Of a DNA stretch of 60,142 nt, positions 8,352 to 16,931 are shown piece by piece; the first letter of the stretch is position 1; every line of letters starts with the position of its first letter. Origin of the DNA: an uncultured Lachnospiraceae bacterium (GTDB lineage Bacteria > Bacillota > Clostridia > Lachnospirales > Lachnospiraceae); the NCBI GenBank assembly GCA_910588825.1, contig CAJURF010000012.1:3309-63450 (forward strand). The letters run 5' to 3'. The translations under genes and the position numbers were made by a program. Under the pieces are notes generated by a model. It did not search any database. It was not told the origin of the DNA and worked only from the letters and a program-made list of their open reading frames with translations.

Positions 8352-9998
8352 ATGTTACGAGCAACTTTTGCCGGATTCTCTGTTGCCCGGGGTGCACTGA
8401 CTGCAAGCCAGAAGGCCTTGGACGTGACAGGACAGAATATATCCAACGTTTATACAGCAGGCTATACCAGACAACGGCTGGATCAAGTCAGCATGAGCAT
8501 GGGATACGGAAATTATTCCTATTCCAACTACACTGCCCAGGTGGGAAACGGTGTATTGATCACCGGGATTTCCCAGATCCGGGATCCTTATCTGGATATC
8601 CAGTACCGGAATCAGATGGCGAATGTGGGCGCATCAGACGCTAAGAACTCAATCCTGGAGCAAGTAGAAGGCGTTTTTGACGAGACCATGAAAAGTTCCA
8701 TCAAGGATGCTTTTTCTGACTTGGAAAGCAAACTGCTGGACCTGGCCAACTCTACCGGTTCTGAATTGGACGATTCCATTGTCCGGGCTTCCATGCAGTC
8801 CTTAGTCAATATCTTCCATGCCAACGCCACCAATCTGGCCGACAAGCGGGATCAGATCACCGATGACTTTGAGAATAATTCTATCCGGCAGGTCAATGCA
8901 TTACTGAAGGATATCGCCGAATTAAACAAATCCATTAAGAACAGCCAAGTTCTTGGATACCCTGCGCTGGAGCTGCAGGATGACCGGAATAACAAGCTGG
9001 ATGAGCTGGCCAGTTATATTCCTATTGAGATTATCCGCACAGATGAAAAACTCTCCAGTACAGAGAAGGTTGAGAATGTGCAGGTTAATATTTTATTAAA
9101 TAAAAACCAGAAATTTGAACGTTTTACACTAATTGATAATGATAAGTATGGCAGTTTTGAATCCGAAACCGCAGATAAATTTACAGAAGTAACTTTGAAT
9201 CATCTTCAATATAACGGCAATACAGTAGTCACCAATCCTGACGGTACACCTGCTACAGCTGAGACAGCGATCACGGAAAAAACTGGCGATACGGTAAACA
9301 TTTTCATTGAGGGCGGTACATTCAAAGGTACGCTGGATATGTTAAACAGTTCCGGGGTATTTGACGGCGACGCTGCCACTGAAAAAGGTCTGGGGTATTA
9401 TGAGCAGGCATTTGATTTACTGGTTGATAAATTTGCCACAGTTATGAATGAGTTGAACCAGAAGGCCAACGATGCCAATGGTCAGCCAACAGGTGATGGC
9501 GGCAATTTATTTACCACCAACACCGGGGCGACCTCAGGTTTTACCGCTGCTAACATTAAGATCAATGAGGACTGGATTCGCGGAATTGTAAAGCTAAAAG
9601 CCAAACAGGACCCAACTTCCGGTTCCACACAGAATGATAACATCAATAAATTTATAGATAACCTGAATAAAGACCAGAAATTTGAAGTACCCATTCCTGG
9701 AGCGACTAATACAACAAGTACCATATACACAGGTAATTTCTACAACTACTATGTAAATACCATCGAATCTACGCTGGGTATCGAACAGCAGTCCACAAAG
9801 AACCTGCTGGATAACCATGTTACCGTTATCAATACCATCGCCCAGAGTAAAGACCAGGTATCCGGTGTCTCTCTTGATGAAGAAGGTGTAAATTTGATGC
9901 AGTATCAGCAGTCCTTTACTGCTGCATCCAGGCTCATGACTTCTCTGGATGAAATTCTCGATAAACTGATCAACGGAACCGGCGTCTGCGGCAGATAA
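8352..9998 (+). CDS. flgK: flagellar hook-associated protein 1 FlgK
   Basis: FlgK is the first hook-filament junction protein. The N-terminus has the flagellar rod/hook signature GALTASQKALDVTGQNISNV followed by NTxGYTRQ-like YTAGYTRQRL. The C-terminus has GVSLDEEGVNLMQYQQSFTAASRLMTSLDEILD, the matching coiled-coil arm. The 548 residues are typical. The central region (about 230-450) is the variable surface-exposed part, rich in Asn and Thr. It is followed after 19 bp by flgL with an AGGAGG site. Confidence 0.96.
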   Translation: MLRATFAGFSVARGALTASQKALDVTGQNISNVYTAGYTRQRLDQVSMSMGYGNYSYSNYTAQVGNGVLITGISQIRDPYLDIQYRNQMANVGASDAKNSILEQVEGVFDETMKSSIKDAFSDLESKLLDLANSTGSELDDSIVRASMQSLVNIFHANATNLADKRDQITDDFENNSIRQVNALLKDIAELNKSIKNSQVLGYPALELQDDRNNKLDELASYIPIEIIRTDEKLSSTEKVENVQVNILLNKNQKFERFTLIDNDKYGSFESETADKFTEVTLNHLQYNGNTVVTNPDGTPATAETAITEKTGDTVNIFIEGGTFKGTLDMLNSSGVFDGDAATEKGLGYYEQAFDLLVDKFATVMNELNQKANDANGQPTGDGGNLFTTNTGATSGFTAANIKINEDWIRGIVKLKAKQDPTSGSTQNDNINKFIDNLNKDQKFEVPIPGATNTTSTIYTGNFYNYYVNTIESTLGIEQQSTKNLLDNHVTVINTIAQSKDQVSGVSLDEEGVNLMQYQQSFTAASRLMTSLDEILDKLINGTGVCGR

Positions 9999-10017
9999 TA
10001 GAAGGAGGTAAGCAATC

Positions 10018-11094
10018 ATGAGAGTAACTACAAGCATGATGATCCGTAATTACCAGACAAATCTGAGTAAAACATCGGAAAATAAAATGAATCTGCAGAA
10101 TAAAGTACTGACTCAGCGGAATTTTTGCAGTGTAAAAGAAGATCCTTCTGCAGCCGCAAAAGCGTCCAACCTGACCCGCCAGTATTTGAAAAACAGCGAC
10201 TATATGGATATGGCAAAGGATCTGAGGTCCAAGATAGATGCCCAGGAAGACAGTGTATATCAGGTTGTAAAATACGCGGAAGAACTTTATGCTAAACTTG
10301 GTAAAGAATCCCTGAACGGGACTAATTTATCACAGCGTGACACCTATGCCAATACTGTTTTGTCCATCCGTGACTCCATTCTTCAGAGTTTGAATGCTAC
10401 TTACAGCAATACTTATATTATGGCTGGCGCAAATGGAACGGAAGCGCCGTTTGGAATTAATGAAAATGGCAAATTAACCTATCGGGGCAAAGTTGTGGAT
10501 GATCCAGCCAGTTTAACAGATTTAGAGAAGTTTAATCAAGAAACTCTATATGTGGATATTGGTCTTGGTTTGGAATTCAAAGAAGCCACAACCGCCGGGG
10601 CATATGACGAAATTATTTCCTCTACAGCATTCGATGTTGCTTTCTCTGGTCTGAAGGCTGTTTGGAACGGCAAAGCTGGAGAAAACATCGAAAATTTAAA
10701 TGGGACTCTTGCTGACTACCGCGATAAAAATAAAGACGGCAAAATGGCCAACAACCTGGTAGATCTGTGTACCCAGTTAGCCAAGGAACTGGCCCAGCCT
10801 GATGGCGATTTCGACTACCAGGCATGCGACGCCATGGTGACTCAGATCAAGGAATACCATATCCAGGCTGACAATGCCCTCACCGGAATCGGCGTAAAGG
10901 AAAATTTCCTTGAGAAAACCGTTGACCGTCTGGAGGCCAATGATTTATCTCTGGCCACTCAGCTGGAACGGGTGGTTACACCGGATATGGCTGCCGCCAT
11001 TACCAATTATTCTTATGCTCAATATGCCTACAATGCCGCCCTGCGTATAGGTGTAAACCTCTTATCACAGTCTTTTCTTGACTTCATGAGATAA
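10018..11094 (+). CDS. flgL: flagellar hook-associated protein 3 FlgL
   Basis: FlgL joins FlgK to the flagellin filament. It starts MRVTTSMMIRNYQTNLSKT, the flagellin-like N-terminal helix. It ends with VTPDMAAAITNYSYAQYAYNAALRIG, the flagellin-type C-terminal arm. NEDPSAAA-type text (VKEDPSAAAKASNL) and the NTYIMAGANGTEAPF turn are typical of FlgL. Length 358 residues, somewhat over the common 300. The next flagellar gene is separated from it by a 179-bp repeat. Confidence 0.94.
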   Translation: MRVTTSMMIRNYQTNLSKTSENKMNLQNKVLTQRNFCSVKEDPSAAAKASNLTRQYLKNSDYMDMAKDLRSKIDAQEDSVYQVVKYAEELYAKLGKESLNGTNLSQRDTYANTVLSIRDSILQSLNATYSNTYIMAGANGTEAPFGINENGKLTYRGKVVDDPASLTDLEKFNQETLYVDIGLGLEFKEATTAGAYDEIISSTAFDVAFSGLKAVWNGKAGENIENLNGTLADYRDKNKDGKMANNLVDLCTQLAKELAQPDGDFDYQACDAMVTQIKEYHIQADNALTGIGVKENFLEKTVDRLEANDLSLATQLERVVTPDMAAAITNYSYAQYAYNAALRIGVNLLSQSFLDFMR

Positions 11095-11125
11095 GGGACA
11101 GGATAAAATATAAAAGAATTTGACA

Positions 11126-11304
11126 AGAGCGTGTTTGAAAATTGCTTTATGTCAACCGTGCGTCACAATTTGTACCCAAGGGTATGATATGGGAGATTTG
11201 TTCCGCATGAGGGCGCTGTAGCGGGCTACAGCAACCGAATAAGGGGCAAATCTGCCGCAAAGTGGGGCGTACGGGTGGCGTGAATGAATTTTCAAACACG
11301 CTCT
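11126..11304. repeat. 179-bp inverted-repeat element, copy A (MITE-like)
   Basis: The ends are inverted copies: AGAGCGTGTTTGAAAAT at the left and ATTTTCAAACACGCTCT at the right, 17 of 17 complementary. Inside are nested pairs, including CTGTAG/CTACAG and AGATTTG/CAAATCT arms, so the strand could fold into a long branched hairpin. Copy B at 49703-49881 has the same length and differs at only about seven bases. No open frame of note and no transposase. It lies between flgL and the DUF6470 gene; its right end touches the ribosome site of that gene. Confidence 0.9.
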
Positions 11305-11323
11305 AGGAAAGGGGGGAAGTTTT

Positions 11324-11938
11324 ATGAAACCACTGCTTCAAATTACTACGATACCAATTGCTTATCAGTTAAAAGTTCAAAGAGCTCAGGTAGAACGGCG
11401 CCATGGAAGTGCGGAAATAGAAATCTCCCGGGAAAAAGGGCGCGGATTTCAGATTCAGAGTCAGCCCAGCAAGGTAAGGATTGATACTTTCGACGCGCGC
11501 AATTCCATGATTCCATCTACGCCTACCAGCATTCAGCAGGCCGCAGCCAAGGGCAAGCAGGCCGCAGCTGATATTACTGCGCAATGGGCATCCGAAAACC
11601 ATATTATGATGAAGGCTAAAATTGGTGAAGATGCCACCGGAAAAATCGTAGAGCAGAATTTTATGAATAACCTGAAAACAGGAGAATTCGGATTGCGGTT
11701 TATTCCAGAAGCACCACCAAATATCCAATGGACAAAACCTGATATTTCGTCCCGTTATGAGATGGACCGGCTTCGCTTTAATCTGAAAGTCAATAACGGC
11801 GACTTCCAGTATATCCCTGGTGATGTGAGCCTTGAGATTACTCAGATGCCGGATGTGAATATTGAATACATCGGCGGTCCCATGTATGTACCGCCCAGCG
11901 CAGACCCGAACTATGAAAGAGTAGATATTCAGGTATAG
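11324..11938 (+). CDS. DUF6470 (YviE-like) flagellar-cluster protein
   Basis: A 204-residue protein placed between flgL and fliW exactly as yviE is in Bacillus. The N-terminus PLLQITTIPIAYQLKVQ and the middle IRIDTFDAR-like region (VRIDTFDARNSM) fit the DUF6470 family. So does the C-terminal GDVSLEITQMPDVNIEYIGGP. The function of this family is not established; synteny ties it to filament assembly. The ATG at 11324 follows a GGGGGG ribosome site that begins directly after the repeat. There are no transmembrane segments and no signal peptide. Confidence 0.85.
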   Translation: MKPLLQITTIPIAYQLKVQRAQVERRHGSAEIEISREKGRGFQIQSQPSKVRIDTFDARNSMIPSTPTSIQQAAAKGKQAAADITAQWASENHIMMKAKIGEDATGKIVEQNFMNNLKTGEFGLRFIPEAPPNIQWTKPDISSRYEMDRLRFNLKVNNGDFQYIPGDVSLEITQMPDVNIEYIGGPMYVPPSADPNYERVDIQV

Positions 11939-12004
11939 GCAGATATTAATCATGGAATTACTATAAACAAGGCATTGAGGCTGTGTTTCCTAATATATTG
12001 ACAG

Positions 12005-12028
12005 AGAATCCCGCATAAGCGGGATTCT
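12005..12028 (+). terminator. hairpin between DUF6470 gene and fliW
   Basis: A perfect 10-bp stem (AGAATCCCGC / GCGGGATTCT) with an ATAA loop, followed by TTCTAT. The T-tract is short, so it may only attenuate. It lies 37 bp before the fliW start. Confidence 0.55.
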
Positions 12029-12064
12029 TTCTATACAGTCTCCCAAAGGAGGTATAATGCACAA

Positions 12065-12568
12065 ATGCATATAGATACAAAACATTTTGGAATAATGGAG
12101 TACGACGCAAAAGAAACCGTCCATTTTCCGGACGGTTTGTTTGGCTTTGAAAGCTACAAAAATTATTTTCCCATTCCTCTGGAAGAGGACAGCGACGCAA
12201 TTATCTGTCTGCAGAGCCTGGATGATAAGGATATAGCCTTCATAACCATGAATCCCTTCCTCCTCACCCCGGATTACCATCCCGAAATCTCCAATAGCGA
12301 CCGCAAGGCACTGGGAAATCCCAAGGACGACGATATTTCCTATTACTGTATCTGTGTTTTACAGGATGTCATGGAAAACAGCACGATTAATCTGAAATGC
12401 CCCATTGCTGTCAACACCACAACCCGGTCAGCCCGCCAGCTGATTCTGGATCAGCCAGAATACAATTTCCGCCATTGTATGAAAGATATCACAAAGGTTA
12501 GCGAGAGGGAGGTCAAACATGCTGGTACTGCAAAGAAAGAAAAACCAGTCACTGGTCATAAACGGTAA
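12065..12568 (+). CDS. fliW: flagellar assembly factor FliW
   Basis: FliW binds both flagellin and CsrA; when flagellin is exported FliW is freed and sequesters CsrA. The protein has 167 residues. VHFPDGLFGFESYKNYFPIPL is the FliW signature, followed by FLLTPDYHPEI and LKCPIAVNTTTRSARQLILD. An ATG at 12057 is closer to the AGGAGG site but runs into a stop after five codons, so 12065 is the start. The last 50 bp overlap the start of csrA in another frame, giving coupled translation of the two partners. Confidence 0.95.
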   Translation: MHIDTKHFGIMEYDAKETVHFPDGLFGFESYKNYFPIPLEEDSDAIICLQSLDDKDIAFITMNPFLLTPDYHPEISNSDRKALGNPKDDDISYYCICVLQDVMENSTINLKCPIAVNTTTRSARQLILDQPEYNFRHCMKDITKVSEREVKHAGTAKKEKPVTGHKR

Positions 12569-12758
12569 TGTCACCGTCTCTGTTCTTGAAATCGGCAGTG
12601 ACTGGATCAAACTGGCTATCGAGGCACCCAAAGATGTGAAAATACTCCGTGCCGAATTATTAGAGGCAGCACAGGCCAATCAGGAGGCCGCGGGAGAGCT
12701 GAGCAAAGCCTCCGTCAACGCCCTGAAAAAACTTGTACTGCCCCATTCTAACACTTGA
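12519..12758 (+). CDS. csrA: carbon storage regulator CsrA
   Basis: CsrA is a small RNA-binding dimer that represses flagellin mRNA translation in Firmicutes. The sequence MLVLQRKKNQSLVINGNVTVSVLEIG and IKLAIEAPKDVKILRAEL is canonical, including the N-terminal LxRKxxxS and the GNxVTVxVL strand. Length 79 residues, with a helical tail. Its start lies within fliW (50-bp overlap) behind a GGGAGG site. It ends only 2 bp from the stop of convergent galE, leaving no room for a terminator. Confidence 0.96.
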   Translation: MLVLQRKKNQSLVINGNVTVSVLEIGSDWIKLAIEAPKDVKILRAELLEAAQANQEAAGELSKASVNALKKLVLPHSNT

Positions 12759-12760
12759 AT

Positions 12761-13777
12761 CTACCCTTCAAAACCATTGGGATGTCCAGACTGCCACTTC
12801 CAGGAATCCGCACACATTTCTTCTATCCCTCTGGCAGCGGACCATCCCAATTCTTCTTTCGCCTTGGATGGATCAGCATAGCAGGTGGCAATATCTCCTG
12901 CCCGCCGCGGTTTTATTTCATAGGGAATGGTTTTTCCACAGGCTTTTTCATATGCATGGAGTACTTCCAGAACGCTGTAGCCCCGTCCGGTGCCCAGATT
13001 ATAAATGGAAACCCCTTCCTTCTTTTTCAGCTTTTCAATGGCTTTCACATGGCCCACAGCCAGGTCTACCACATGGATATAGTCCCTGACTCCTGTCCCA
13101 TCGGGAGTGTCATAATCATCCCCAAATACACCCAGTTTTTCCAGCTTTCCTACCGCCACCTGGGCAATATAAGGTGTAAGGTTATTGGGGATTCCCTTGG
13201 GGTCCTCTCCCATCTTTCCTGACTCATGAGCTCCTACAGGATTAAAATACCGAAGCAGAACCACATTCCACTCTGGATCGCTCACATGAATATCTGTCAG
13301 AATCTGTTCCAGCATGCCCTTGGTCTGTCCATAGGGATTGGTAATCTGTCCCTTGGGGCAGTCCTCTGTGATGGGCACAAAGGCGGGATCTCCGTACACA
13401 GTAGCCGATGAACTGAACACAATATTCTTCACCCCAGCCTCACGCATGGACGCACACAGCGTCAAAGTACCGGAAATATTGTTAGTATAATACTCCAACG
13501 GTTTCTGAACAGACTCTCCCACTGCTTTTAAGCCTGCAAAATGAATCACTGCATCAATATTTTGCTCCTGGAAAATCTTATCCATTCCCGCCTTATCCAT
13601 CATATCTGTCTCATAGAAAGTTACCTTCTTACCGGCAATCTCCTCAACCGCATCCAGTGCCTTCCTGCTGGAATTACACAGGTTATCCATTACAACCACT
13701 TCATAACCAGCCTGAAGAAGTTCCACACATGTGTGGCTCCCGATATAGCCGGCACCGCCTGTTACCAAAATTGTCAT
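12761..13777 (-). CDS. galE: UDP-glucose 4-epimerase GalE
   Basis: GalE interconverts UDP-glucose and UDP-galactose. The NAD-binding GGAGYIGSHTCVELL is at the N-terminus, followed by VMDNLCNSS. The catalytic Ser/Thr and YxxxK appear in VFSSSATVYG and NPYGQTKGMLEQ. The substrate domain contains YFNPVGAHESG and NLGTGRGYSVLEV. Length 338 residues, normal. AGGAGG precedes the ATG. It is the last gene of the minus-strand run that contains the MBOAT and ABC genes, so it may supply a nucleotide sugar for the same surface polymer. Confidence 0.96.
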   Translation of the reverse strand: MTILVTGGAGYIGSHTCVELLQAGYEVVVMDNLCNSSRKALDAVEEIAGKKVTFYETDMMDKAGMDKIFQEQNIDAVIHFAGLKAVGESVQKPLEYYTNNISGTLTLCASMREAGVKNIVFSSSATVYGDPAFVPITEDCPKGQITNPYGQTKGMLEQILTDIHVSDPEWNVVLLRYFNPVGAHESGKMGEDPKGIPNNLTPYIAQVAVGKLEKLGVFGDDYDTPDGTGVRDYIHVVDLAVGHVKAIEKLKKKEGVSIYNLGTGRGYSVLEVLHAYEKACGKTIPYEIKPRRAGDIATCYADPSKAKEELGWSAARGIEEMCADSWKWQSGHPNGFEG

Positions 13778-13856
13778 ATCACGTTACCTCCTGCATAAAA
13801 TATATTTTTATAATGATCAGCCTGTCACTCACCGATAAAAATGGACTTTTGACACT

Positions 13857-14780
13857 CTAATCATGTAATGCCGTTCTAGGGTACTCCCCTGCTTCCTTCA
13901 TTTTACGGAGAGCCTCTGACACTGATTTCTTATCTTCCTGATACGTGACACCATGCCATTGATCTGTAGATTTCAGTACCTCCACAGATGCCTTTCCCTC
14001 TGCCAGCAAATCTCCTACCACTGACGGAAGAAAATATTCGCATTTCAGTGGATTCTCCTGGAACCCCTGTTTGAGAAATGCCGGAAAGCGTTCTTGTAAC
14101 TCCTTGAGAATACTCATGGAAAATCCCCACATATTCATAGACACAATGCTGTCTGTATCAATCTCCTTCCAGGAACCCCCTCCATCTTCTGTGTAAACTG
14201 CCCCGCCAGGGCGCTTTTCTATATGCGTCCGCTCCTGGATTCCCTGTAAAAAGCCTCTGTCATCCGTACTGCACACCCCTCGTGCCACATGTCCGTTGTC
14301 AGTGAGAGTATTCCCCAGAACATATCCCACCATACAATAACGGTATTTCTCATCGTCAGAATGTGTGGTCAGATATTGATACAGCTGTTCAAACCCCTGT
14401 CTTCCATAATAATCATCTGCATTGATCACAGCAAACGGCCCCTTCAGTTCATCCATACAGCACAAGACAGCGTGTCCTGTTCCAAAGGGCTTCACACGGC
14501 CCTCCGGCACTTCGAAGCCTTTTGGCAGTGCATTCAGATCCTGGAAAACATAGGATACTTCCATATATCGGCCAATACGCTCTCCAATTGCCTGCCTGAA
14601 CGCCTGCTCATTCTCCCTTTTGATAATAAATACTACTTTTTGAAAACCTGCCCGTCTGGCATCGTAAATGGAGAAATCCATCAAAATGTCTCCCTGCTCA
14701 TCTACTGGGTCAATCTGCTTCAATCCTCCATAACGGCTTCCCATACCCGCTGCCATAATCACCAACGCTGGTTTATCCAT
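13857..14780 (-). CDS. sugar-phosphate nucleotidyltransferase-like protein
   Basis: A 307-residue GT-A-type nucleotidyltransferase. The N-terminus ALVIMAAGMGSRYGGLKQIDPVD is the nucleotide-binding loop of the family; FAVINADDYYG carries the metal-binding DD. Later text (ICTDDRGFLQ, SMNMWGFSM) is typical of this subgroup. The exact sugar is not readable from sequence. Lying between a sensor kinase and galE, 20 bp after the kinase, it probably makes a nucleotide sugar. It is not a classical GalU, whose GxGTR loop is different. Confidence 0.85.
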   Translation of the reverse strand: MDKPALVIMAAGMGSRYGGLKQIDPVDEQGDILMDFSIYDARRAGFQKVVFIIKRENEQAFRQAIGERIGRYMEVSYVFQDLNALPKGFEVPEGRVKPFGTGHAVLCCMDELKGPFAVINADDYYGRQGFEQLYQYLTTHSDDEKYRYCMVGYVLGNTLTDNGHVARGVCSTDDRGFLQGIQERTHIEKRPGGAVYTEDGGGSWKEIDTDSIVSMNMWGFSMSILKELQERFPAFLKQGFQENPLKCEYFLPSVVGDLLAEGKASVEVLKSTDQWHGVTYQEDKKSVSEALRKMKEAGEYPRTALHD

Positions 14781-14800
14781 CTTCTCACCCTCCTCTATTC

Positions 14801-16252
14801 TTATTCCTGCCCGCTGTCCATGCAGGGCACTTTAAACCAGAACTCTACGCCTTTTTCCCTGTTGTCCACACCGCATTCTCCCTGATGAAGCCGGACAATC
14901 CGGCGGACCAGGTACAGTCCCATTCCCATGTGCTTTTGCTCCAAAGTTTCCTCTTCTGCATCTTGTTTCGGACGCTGCACCACATATCCCTGCCATATCT
15001 TTTTCATATCTGATGTGGGGATATGATCTCCCTGATTGTAGACAGATACATGAGCCCATCCATCTTCCTGATAGAGACGCACCCGTATACCGTTGCCCTG
15101 GGCCGTGTGAGAGAACGCATTCATAATATAGTTGTCAACAGCCTGTTCCAGATAATGGGCATTTCCCCAGACACAGCACTTTGTCTCCAGAGAAAACTCC
15201 CCCTTAATATGATTCTGGCGAAAAAGCGCCTGGTATTTTAAACGGATATACTCCATAATATCTGTCAGATTGATCTGGCATTTCTCCATCTCCTGGAGCT
15301 TTTGTTCAAGAAGGGACAAATCCATCAGCTCGCCTACCATATCTGACATCCTGGACACTTCCTCCACAATTGAGCTGTAATAATAACTCCGGTCAATCTT
15401 GTCATCCATACACTGCAGCATCTCCACCTGACTGGAAATAATGGCCAGCGGAGTCTTCAGCTCATGGGAAATATCCGCCACCACATCTTTCCGGATATTT
15501 TCCAGCAGCTCCTTATTACTGCCCATTTCCGCAGAAGGCTCACCTTTCTGCTTCTCCATATTCTGAAGCTGTGCAGCCATCCAATTAATATTCTTAGCCA
15601 GACTGTTTAATTCCCGATAAACCCCGTCCTCATTCAGATTTACATAAAAATCCCGCCGGGCAATTCGATTTGCTCCCTCCAGTATTTCCTCAAAGGGCTT
15701 GGTCAGACGTCTAAAATAAATATACAATATAGGAAGGCTGATGGCAAGTGCCATAAGAAATACAGCCAACACAAGTTCTGTATTTCGAAAAACCAGTTCA
15801 CCAGATGCCTTTTTTACACGAATGCTCACATAAAATGTTTCCCCGTTCTGCTCAAGCATCCCCATCAGCTTTACAATTGAAAACTGGCCGCTCTGGCTGG
15901 AAACAAGCTGGGGCGTCATGGAGAATTCATCCACATTTCTGACAATATGGCGGTACACCTGATGCTCCATATTCTCCGACCAGGTTGTATAAACAGGATA
16001 AAATTCCTCATTAGAAATGGTAATCCTTAAGTTCTGTTCCTCATACTGCCAAAGTGTGGATTCATCACTGTATTCCAGCATATCCAGGTCCATTTCATTC
16101 AAGGTATGATAGGCCTCCCATATCAGCTGGTTTCTCTGAAAACTATGATAAAAAGGCGCAGCCAGATAATAAATCAGTGCACCTCCCCCTATTACAGCCG
16201 CCAGAATGGACAGCTGCATCCACATCAGTTTTCTTCTAATTTTCCCCTTCAT
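14801..16252 (-). CDS. sensor histidine kinase of the surface-modification operon
   Basis: A membrane sensor with transmembrane segments at about 11-30 and 161-180 enclosing an extracellular domain of about 130 residues. A HAMP domain follows (to about 230). The DHp helix has the phospho-His at about 263 in VVADISHELKTPLAII, and the ATP-binding domain ends in GMGLYLVRRIV. The ATG at 16252 is preferred over a TTG at 16267; it overlaps the response-regulator stop by 17 bp. Its partner regulator lies directly upstream, and both are embedded between the SGNH/MBOAT genes and the sugar-nucleotide genes. The pair probably controls this operon. Confidence 0.9.
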   Translation of the reverse strand: MKGKIRRKLMWMQLSILAAVIGGGALIYYLAAPFYHSFQRNQLIWEAYHTLNEMDLDMLEYSDESTLWQYEEQNLRITISNEEFYPVYTTWSENMEHQVYRHIVRNVDEFSMTPQLVSSQSGQFSIVKLMGMLEQNGETFYVSIRVKKASGELVFRNTELVLAVFLMALAISLPILYIYFRRLTKPFEEILEGANRIARRDFYVNLNEDGVYRELNSLAKNINWMAAQLQNMEKQKGEPSAEMGSNKELLENIRKDVVADISHELKTPLAIISSQVEMLQCMDDKIDRSYYYSSIVEEVSRMSDMVGELMDLSLLEQKLQEMEKCQINLTDIMEYIRLKYQALFRQNHIKGEFSLETKCCVWGNAHYLEQAVDNYIMNAFSHTAQGNGIRVRLYQEDGWAHVSVYNQGDHIPTSDMKKIWQGYVVQRPKQDAEEETLEQKHMGMGLYLVRRIVRLHQGECGVDNREKGVEFWFKVPCMDSGQE

Positions 16253-16931
16253 CCGCCTCCGCCTCAAAAATATATCCCACTCCGTATACAGAACGTATAT
16301 AATTACATTCGTCCGTCAGTTTCTTTCGCAGCTGCTTCACCATTGTATCCACAGTGCGGGTCTCCCCGGCATAGTCAAACCCCCATACAGCATCCAGAAT
16401 ATGCTCCCGTTTCAGCACCCGTCCCTGATTTTCCACAAAATACTGCAGCAGCTCATATTCTCTGCGGGTAGTCTCCACATACTCGCCTTTTCTGTACACC
16501 TTCTGGCCAGGCAGATCCAGACGCAGTTCCCCTGCCTCCAGAAACTGGTCCATTTTCCCGGCCCTTTTCAACACTGCCTCCACATGAGCTTTAAGCACCG
16601 CCAATGTATAGGGCTTGACAATATAGTCATCAGCGCCCTGTGAAAAACTGTACAGCTGTTTTTCCACAGAGGAATTCGCAGTCAGCATAATCACCGGAAT
16701 CTGGGAATTCCTCCTTATTTCATTGAGTACTTCATTCCCGTTCACCAGAGGAAGCTTAATATCCAATAATACCAGATCAATTTTATTCATATTGTTGCAA
16801 AAGATTTCCAAAGCCTCCTGTCCGTCTGACGCCTGAAGAATCTCATAACCCTGTATGGTCAGAAAATCCGACAGGGTGCGCAGAAGTTTTTCTTCGTCCT
16901 CCACAACCATCAATGTTTTATTGTAATGCAT
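16236..16931 (-). CDS. OmpR-family response regulator
   Basis: The receiver domain has acidic EDEE at about 11-14, phospho-acceptor Asp57 in LVLLDIKLPLVNG, and the VIMLTANS and DDYIVKPY signatures. The C-terminal winged helix contains RREYELLQYFVENQGRVLKREHILDAVWG and TVDTMVKQLRKKL. A GGAG site at a good distance and the MHYNKTLMVVED opening favour the ATG at 16931 over the upstream ATG at 16967. It then overlaps the SGNH gene by 14 bp. Cognate of the kinase that follows. Confidence 0.93.
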   Translation of the reverse strand: MHYNKTLMVVEDEEKLLRTLSDFLTIQGYEILQASDGQEALEIFCNNMNKIDLVLLDIKLPLVNGNEVLNEIRRNSQIPVIMLTANSSVEKQLYSFSQGADDYIVKPYTLAVLKAHVEAVLKRAGKMDQFLEAGELRLDLPGQKVYRKGEYVETTRREYELLQYFVENQGRVLKREHILDAVWGFDYAGETRTVDTMVKQLRKKLTDECNYIRSVYGVGYIFEAEADEGEN

